A stretch of 64,000 nt of DNA from assembly GCA_040357565.1 (NCBI GenBank), contig JBDODJ010000011.1; one strand, written 5' to 3'. The notes beneath the pieces are model-generated. The model was not told the origin of the DNA, did not search any database, and was given only the letters and a program-made list of their open reading frames with translations. Both the position numbers and the translations under genes were made by a program. Source of the stretch: Cercozoa sp. M6MM (lineage: Eukaryota > Endomyxa: Ascetosporea). Shown piece after piece: positions 58,201 to 64,000 of this stretch. Each line of letters opens with the position of its first letter. Position 1 is the stretch's first letter.

Positions 58201-61200
58201 CACACCCCATACATTGCCCATACACCTTGCCCATGCCTGACTTATACTCTTGCTCAAACACCTTCCTCATACACCTTGCACCTTGGTACATTGCACCTTG
58301 GTATATTGGATGTCTCTGTAGGTGACCCTGGCTGCCAATGGCAAGATCAAGCTGGAGTCGTCGATGCCGGGCGAGGCACACGAGGTGGTCGACAAGTTCG
58401 CCGCCGCTCTCAAGCAGGCACGTCAGGATGACGACAGTGCGTGCTTCCCGCTTGTGTAGTTTCGGCTCTACCTTATCCGCTACCCTCTAGTTACCCCCCT
58501 CCCTCCTACAGGCAAGCGAACTTTGCGCGACTGCTGGACCTGCGTCGTCGTGCGCAGCTCGGAGACCAGTTGCCGGCGGCGCTGCGCGACCTGGTGTTCA
58601 AGTTCGACGCCTTCGTGACGCTGGCGCTGGACGCGCGTCCCATGGCGCGTCACTGGAGCGATGTGGCTGTACCTCTCTTACCTCATCCCCCCCCCTATCA
58701 TTACTCCGTATCTCCCCGGTAGAAGAAGCACGAGGAGTCGGGCGAGCCGCTGGTGGACCTGCGTTCGGAGGCGCAGCGTCGTGAGACGGGTGCAGTGTCA
58801 ACAGGTGCCTCGGATGTCGAGCTGCGCGACGAGCTGGCAGCACGTGTGGCCGAGGTGCAGAGCCTCAGCTTCAAGGACATGGTGCTGGCCTCGGCGTCGT
58901 TGGGCGAGTCGCTGCAGCGTCTGCGGCCCGAGGAGGCACGTGCTCTGGCCGAGGCACGTGCGGCCGGGTCGAACGCCGACTCGAAGGACACGTCCGAGCT
59001 CTTTGCCAAGAGCGCCGTGTATGGTGCACTGCGCGATGCGGCCGAGTCGCAGCGCTCGGCACTGGAGGACCAGGGTGCGCGACAGCTGCGCCGCCTGCTC
59101 TCGGTGCGCGACGCTGTGGTGGAGGCGCTGCCGCTCATGCGCGGCCTCGCTCTGGCCGACGAGCAGGTGCCGCTCAGCGAGATGTCCAGTCGTCTGCACG
59201 CGCTGTGGCGCCAGGCCGCCGACTCGGCAGCCGAGCTGCAGCAGGCACGCGGCAACTTCGCCGCCGGCCGCTCGGCCTCGCGGCCCGACGACGCCGTGCC
59301 TGCGCAGATCGAGCGCTTCTGGCAGCGCGTGCGCGTGCACGGCGACGCTGCTCTGGTCGACGAGGCGCGCCAGTGGATGCAGATGTATGAGACGCGTCTG
59401 CTTGAGGTAGCTTACCCCTGTGTGTACCCTGTATGTACCCCCTGTGTACATCCTGTATGTCTTGTACCCCTGTATGTACCCTGTGTGCACGATGTATATA
59501 CGGTATATACCCCAATGTGCCAGGCCGAGAAGCGGCACACGGGCAAGGCGACGACGCTGCTGGACGACCTGCTGGGCCGGTCGCGCGCGCAGCGCGTGGC
59601 ACACGTGCACGCCGCCAAGGACGCGCTGGCCAGCGACGAGGTCATCCGGCAGGTGGACGAGCTGCACGCGCAGCCCGGCATGCAGGCCGTGATGCGGCAG
59701 CGTGCGCGCGCACTGCACGTGGCACGTGCCATGTCGCAGCTGCAGCCGGCGCTCGAGCAGCAGCTGCTGGACGAGGACCGCGTGGCCGAGCTCTACGAGA
59801 GCGACAACACCAACTGGCGTCTGCGCAAGCACGAGGACATCCCGGGCTCGCAGGAGCGACGCGACACGCTGGTGCGCCAGGCCGAGGAGCGCCTGCAGCA
59901 GGCCAAGGCCGAAGGTGTGGCGCCCAGCAAACTCGAGAAACTCGAGCTCGCCGTCGAGGATGCCAAGTTCCGCGCCAAGCTCTCCGAGACCGAGGGTGCT
60001 GCCCACATGCACGGCAACGTCACTGACCTCAACGTCGATCAGCTGCCCAGTACGTTTGTCCTACCCTAGGCCCTAGGCCCTACCCCTATGTTCTACTCCT
60101 ATGTTCTACCTACCCCTATGTTCTACCTGCCCCTATGTCCTACCTGCCCCTATGTCCTACCTGCCCCTATGTCCGACCCCATGTGTCCTGCCCCTATGCT
60201 AACCCTTGAGTGCAGCCGAGATTATGCGACGACAGGACATGCAGTGGCTCATGGATGCCGAGTACGAACTCAAGCTCTCCCCTGGTATTCTTCCCCCCCC
60301 CCTACTTGACCCCCTCACCTTGGCCCTTTACCCCTGGGTGTGGATAGAGGAGTACGAGAATGTGCGCACGGATCGAGCACGCAAGCTGCACGCACTGCGC
60401 ACGCAGGCGCGTTACGCGAACCGTCCGTCGCCTGCTGCGGTATACCTTGTTCTTAGCCTCCTCCCCCTACCCCTCTACCTTTGCTTGGTCTTGGCAGCTG
60501 GCTGCCGACAGTGCCGTGCAGGGCGAGCGCGACGAACTCTTTGGCTTTGGCGTCGGTGTGCCCGAGCAGTCGCGTCTCGAGCAGGTCGGTCTGCGCGTGG
60601 CTGATGTGTACACGCCGGCCGTGACGAGCAAGGAGGAACTCACACCTGCCGGCGGCCTGGCCTACCTGGCATCGACGATGCGACGACAGATGCGTCATGA
60701 GGCGCAGGAGCGTCGTGCAAGAGGCAGTGCTGGCAACGTGGCCGCGCGACGTGGCCAAATCACTCAGGGTACCTATTAAGCACATACTTTTATATATATA
60801 TATATATATTGTGTATTATATATTATATATATTCTATTATGTTATATTTATACACATTGTGTAGAGATGGACGAGGCCGGCCGATTGATGGCGCGCGCAC
60901 AGGTGCGTCGTCTGCGACTGAACGCACTGGCCGCCGTGGCCAGGAGACTGCAGAGACGTGAGGTGTCGCTGCCGGCCGACACGTCGGAGGTGTCGCTGAC
61001 GGCCGCGCGTGCCGCACTCGAGGGCCAGGTGCCGTCGTCTCGCCGCGAGATGGCCCTGTTGGCGCAGGCCGCCGGTAGTGCCGACGCATTGCGCGCCCTG
61101 GTGCGACGTGGCGACGCCGAACTCGTCGTGTCGCTGCTCGAGCAGTGCTCGCGACAGACTGATGTGGTACTCCCCCCTCTGTCTGTGTGTCTGTGTCCAT

Positions 61201-61669
61201 ACGGATTGGTACCCTGTGTGTGTGGTAGAGCACGCTGACGCAGGCGTCGCGCGAGCAGTTCGACGAGCTGGTGGCGCCGCTGGCGTCGCGTCTGGCGCAC
61301 GCGCAGCTCGTGTCGCTGCCGGCGTACTTCTCGCGCGAGAGCGACGTGGCCTTCGTGGGCGACCGACGCACGCGCCGCGAGGCCGAGAACCGCGCCGGCA
61401 CGCTCTTTGTCGACCGACGCAGCAACACCTGGCGACTCGCCGACTCGGACGCCGACGTTGCCCTCGAGCCCGACTGGGTCGCCATGCGCGAAGAGGCCGC
61501 CGAGCAGGACACGCTCGACGACGGTACCGCTGGTGTCGCCGGTGACGTCTGGCTGCCGCGCAAGCACAACGACATCGACCGGCGTGTGGCCTCGCTGCTG
61601 TCGCCGCAGGACGGCGGTCTCATGCAGATCATGCGTCACGGCCAGTACAAGAGCATGAACCCCGAGTAA
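50759..61669 (+). CDS. Giant mitochondria-targeted helical protein (2,610 aa, 26 exons)
   Basis: Not recognised. Exons: 50759-50849, 51045-51298, 51433-51720, 52001-52147, 52203-52391, 52453-52645, 52853-53159, 53436-53565, 53625-54194, 54397-55163, 55269-55338, 55404-55574, 55775-56260, 56363-56788, 56934-57179, 57250-57418, 57519-58186, 58322-58440, 58512-58668, 58723-59406, 59524-60049, 60216-60284, 60348-60439, 60498-60768, 60865-61166, 61229-61669. They sum to 7,833 nt, exactly 2,611 codons with the TAA, and every junction is GT..AG and in phase. Residues 1-30 (MVRLSTVQLRRAARASSRL…) are Arg/Ser/Ala-rich without acids, a classic mitochondrial presequence. The rest is soluble, Ala/Arg/Glu-rich and helical, with a more globular part near residues 350-480 (YTFMGGKILPKGHRETGSS, DGRLWTFYLENI). 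No membrane helix and no strong internal repeat were seen. It may be a scaffold or a ribosome- or complex-associated protein, but no function can be assigned. Confidence 0.85.
55187..55232. repeat. (TG)n microsatellite
   Basis: Perfect TG repeat in the intron between exons 10 and 11 of the giant mitochondrial protein gene. Confidence 0.95.
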
Positions 61670-61807
61670 GCCGCCGCTGCCGCTGCCCACTCGCTTTCTT
61701 CGCTTATTTAATCATTTATCGTTTCAGCTTCACCCGGACTTCGCCATACCCGCTTCACCCCAGTTAAAGTACTGGCGTGGTCGCGTCGCAGTGCTCCTAG
61801 TCTCAAT

Positions 61808-62568
61808 TCAGTTCAGTTTAACGTCGTTGTTCAGTGGGGGCCAGGAGAACTCTGTGAGTGCGGCAGCGGTGGGAGTGAGTTCGATCGCTCTGCCCGTCGG
61901 ATCATCCAGTTCGGGATACAATTTAGGCAGCCAGTGGACCCTGTGGGGTTTGAAGGCGGCGTGAAGTCACCAATGTCGAACAAAGTGGTGTGGTTCCCCA
62001 GCACTGTCCAACGAACATTCAATCGGAGTATAGTATAGTATCTAGGTCGCTAGACATGTGAATGAACAGTAGCACCTGACACGAGATCACTCGCAACCTG
62101 TTCGTGCAGCTCTCGCAGTGCGCGCATCATATCCTGACATCGCCGCACGATCAGTGTGGATTCTTCCTCCTCTGTCGGCTTTCGTCGGCTGCCTTCTTGT
62201 AGTGCCTGTGTGTGGCATGCACCGACACAGCAATTTAGACGGTACGCAGATATCTGTCGTTTATTAGTATCTCCGTACCAAGATGCGTGTGTTCCACCGC
62301 TGGTACAGCTTTCTTGCATGTCGACGAATTTCGAAAGGAATTTCATGCTCCGACAACGCGAGCTGTTGCTCATTCTCGTATGGAATAGCAGTCGTCCGCA
62401 GTTTTTCGTTTCGCCATCGTTCGTAGGGACCTTGCAGCGCATTTTGCAAGAAAACTGCCAACACACTTTATTCCTAAACGCAGTGCCGGTGTTTGTTAAG
62501 TTTGTCGATATTACATTCAGTTTGGCTGTCAAGTAACGTGTCAGTTGTGCGGCTTTGGAATGCAACAT
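61808..62568 (-). CDS. Small soluble protein (~163 aa), possibly mitochondrial
   Basis: Starts at ATG 62568 (MLHSKAAQLTLFLQNALQG, joined through a GTTACTTG donor). Exons then read GPYERWRNEKLRTTAIPY, EHEIPFEIRRHARKLYQRW, a Glu/Arg-rich helix (TEEEESTLIVRRCQDMMRAL), a 22-nt micro-exon (VLGNHTT), and a final exon with VHWLPKLYPELDD, ending at a TGA at 61808-61810. Phases agree throughout. The amphipathic, acid-free N-terminus would suit mitochondrial import, and size and basicity are like a ribosomal or complex subunit, but no family is recognised. It converges on the giant mitochondrial protein gene. Confidence 0.58.
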
Positions 62569-62858
62569 GGCGTCGAAGCGCTAGCTCCCATGCGGTTCGG
62601 TCGCTGTCTGACATGCATGAAATGCAACAGTTTTGTTTGTACGCAGTTGAGCAAACTGAAACTAAACTGTGTTTACCAAAGTTGGACACACAAGACGTGG
62701 CCTACAACAACAGCAAGCGTGCACAACAACAGTAGCATACTAGTTCCGTGCACAAAACAAAGCAAATTTAACAGTGAGTTTACCGAAAAGATGCGTGTGG
62801 CATGGCCTTGCCTGTTGAGACCCAGTCAATGCAATAAAGTGACTGTCCCCGCGGACCA

Positions 62859-63686
62859 ATGTCAGACAAGCTGTTTTACTACAATTGTACACCAGCAGGT
62901 TGCAGTTGAGTAGCGATGAGGACTTGGTTGCTCATCGTGTCAACTTGTCTGCCAGTACTGCTGGCAAAAACGCTATTACGCCGGGTCTCATTGCTTAGCT
63001 TTGAAATGGCAGATTCGCCGCCGTTCAATGAAGAAGAGATACTGCGACGCGAATACTTTCACTTCAACTTCAGTGCGTGGTACCCGTTCTCGCTATTGCT
63101 CGGGTTGCCACAATTCCATCAAGACAATGCCCCCCCCCCCCGCCCCCAGGGAAGAAGTTTTGCGCTTGCGGGACGAAAGAGCAACAGCACCGAAACAATG
63201 CAACGGATGTGACGGTCACTCCTGTAACTGTTTGGTATTGTTCAGGGCGGCGTCACCCGCCGTCTCGTCGAAAAAACTAAGTTTACTTTATTATTGTGTC
63301 GCACAGATGTCGCATTCGACGTGCTGTTTCTTCCTCCTGCGGTCACACTGATTTTTAACGCAGGCGATGTGATAGACTTGCCAAACGACCGGTACTTATG
63401 GCGGGCTATAGACTGGAAGGTGTTGCGACTGGCAGTTAAAATGACGCTACTTTCTTTCCTTTGCGAAACACAAACAAGACTTCTCTCGCGCATAGGACAC
63501 GCCGACAGGAGAATCGCTCATTGTGTCAAACAGAGGCATCATTGGTCTCACTTACAACCCACACTCTGAACATATCATCAGGGTATATTTGTAACATGTT
63601 AGAGTATTTCGTTGGAGTTGCGTTTGATGTTGTTTTAGTTGGAACCTGCGTTTGATATAAGCAGACCTGAACTCGTCATGGTTACG
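62859..63686 (+). CDS. Uncharacterised protein, 3' end lost in gap
   Basis: Starts at ATG 62859 (MSDKLFYYN). A GTACACC donor leads to an exon near 63012 (SPPFNEEEILRREYFHFNF), then KKFCACGTKEQQHR, then a long exon from about 63246 reading VTRRLVEKTKFTLLL, DVLFLPPAVTLIFNAGDVID and LPNDRYLWRAIDWK. Next come DTPTGESLIVSNRGIIGLTY and an exon LEPAFDISRPELVMVT ending at the donor at 63687. All joins are in phase. The rest lies in the (CA)n/N region or beyond. It looks like a globular β-rich protein (alternating hydrophobics around FNAGDVIDLPNDRYLW). No family recognised. Confidence 0.58.
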
Positions 63687-63704
63687 GTACCTAATCTGTA
63701 GTAG

Positions 63705-64000
<296 letters not shown>

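Overview
The window is nuclear DNA from an intron-rich, gene-dense unicellular eukaryote. The evidence is GT..AG introns in almost every gene, mitochondrial-type presequences, eukaryote-only families (ferroportin, Rab escort protein/GDI, Argonaute, SRR1-like, GT61, TKL kinase), many (CA)n/(GT)n/(GA)n microsatellites and four runs of N (assembly gaps). The lineage cannot be fixed from sequence. An RGG-rich Argonaute N-terminus is also known in trypanosomatids, and large intron-bearing genomes occur in diplonemids, so a euglenozoan is possible. Genes alternate between strands, however, so these are not kinetoplastid-style polycistrons.

Layout. 1-15 kb: three genes with micro-introns (about 18-60 nt), namely a long minus-strand gene with a C-terminal membrane segment (4347-1014), a plus-strand gene or gene pair including a Cys/His domain (5.6-8.5 kb), and a Ser-rich multi-pass membrane protein (14947-13984). 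Retroelement remnants lie at 8.5-9.6 and 10.0-13.55 kb. 16.5-26.3 kb: a mitochondrial-type membrane protein (minus), a divergently transcribed GT61-like glycosyltransferase with a C-terminal membrane anchor, and a TKL-type kinase. 26.9-35.8 kb: a run of small multi-exon proteins, several with one membrane segment, plus a decayed LINE. 36.2-44.7 kb: ferroportin, Rab escort protein/GDI and an SRR1-like protein. 45.5-50.0 kb: an RGG-tailed Argonaute lacking the slicer residues. 50.8-61.7 kb: a 26-exon gene for a 2,610-residue mitochondria-targeted protein. 61.8-64 kb: two more novel small genes, the last running into a gap.

Two intron styles are visible. In roughly 1-15 kb and 26-35 kb introns are short and AT-rich and reuse a GTAAATTTA / TAAATTTAC signal at their ends. 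In roughly 16-26 kb and 36-61 kb introns are longer and often C/T-rich on the sense strand (CCCCTTTA-like tracts, poly-C), whichever strand the gene is on. All gene models below were spliced by eye from open frames, GT/AG sites and phase. Families are named only where motifs are visible. I see no CRISPR, tRNA or rRNA gene.
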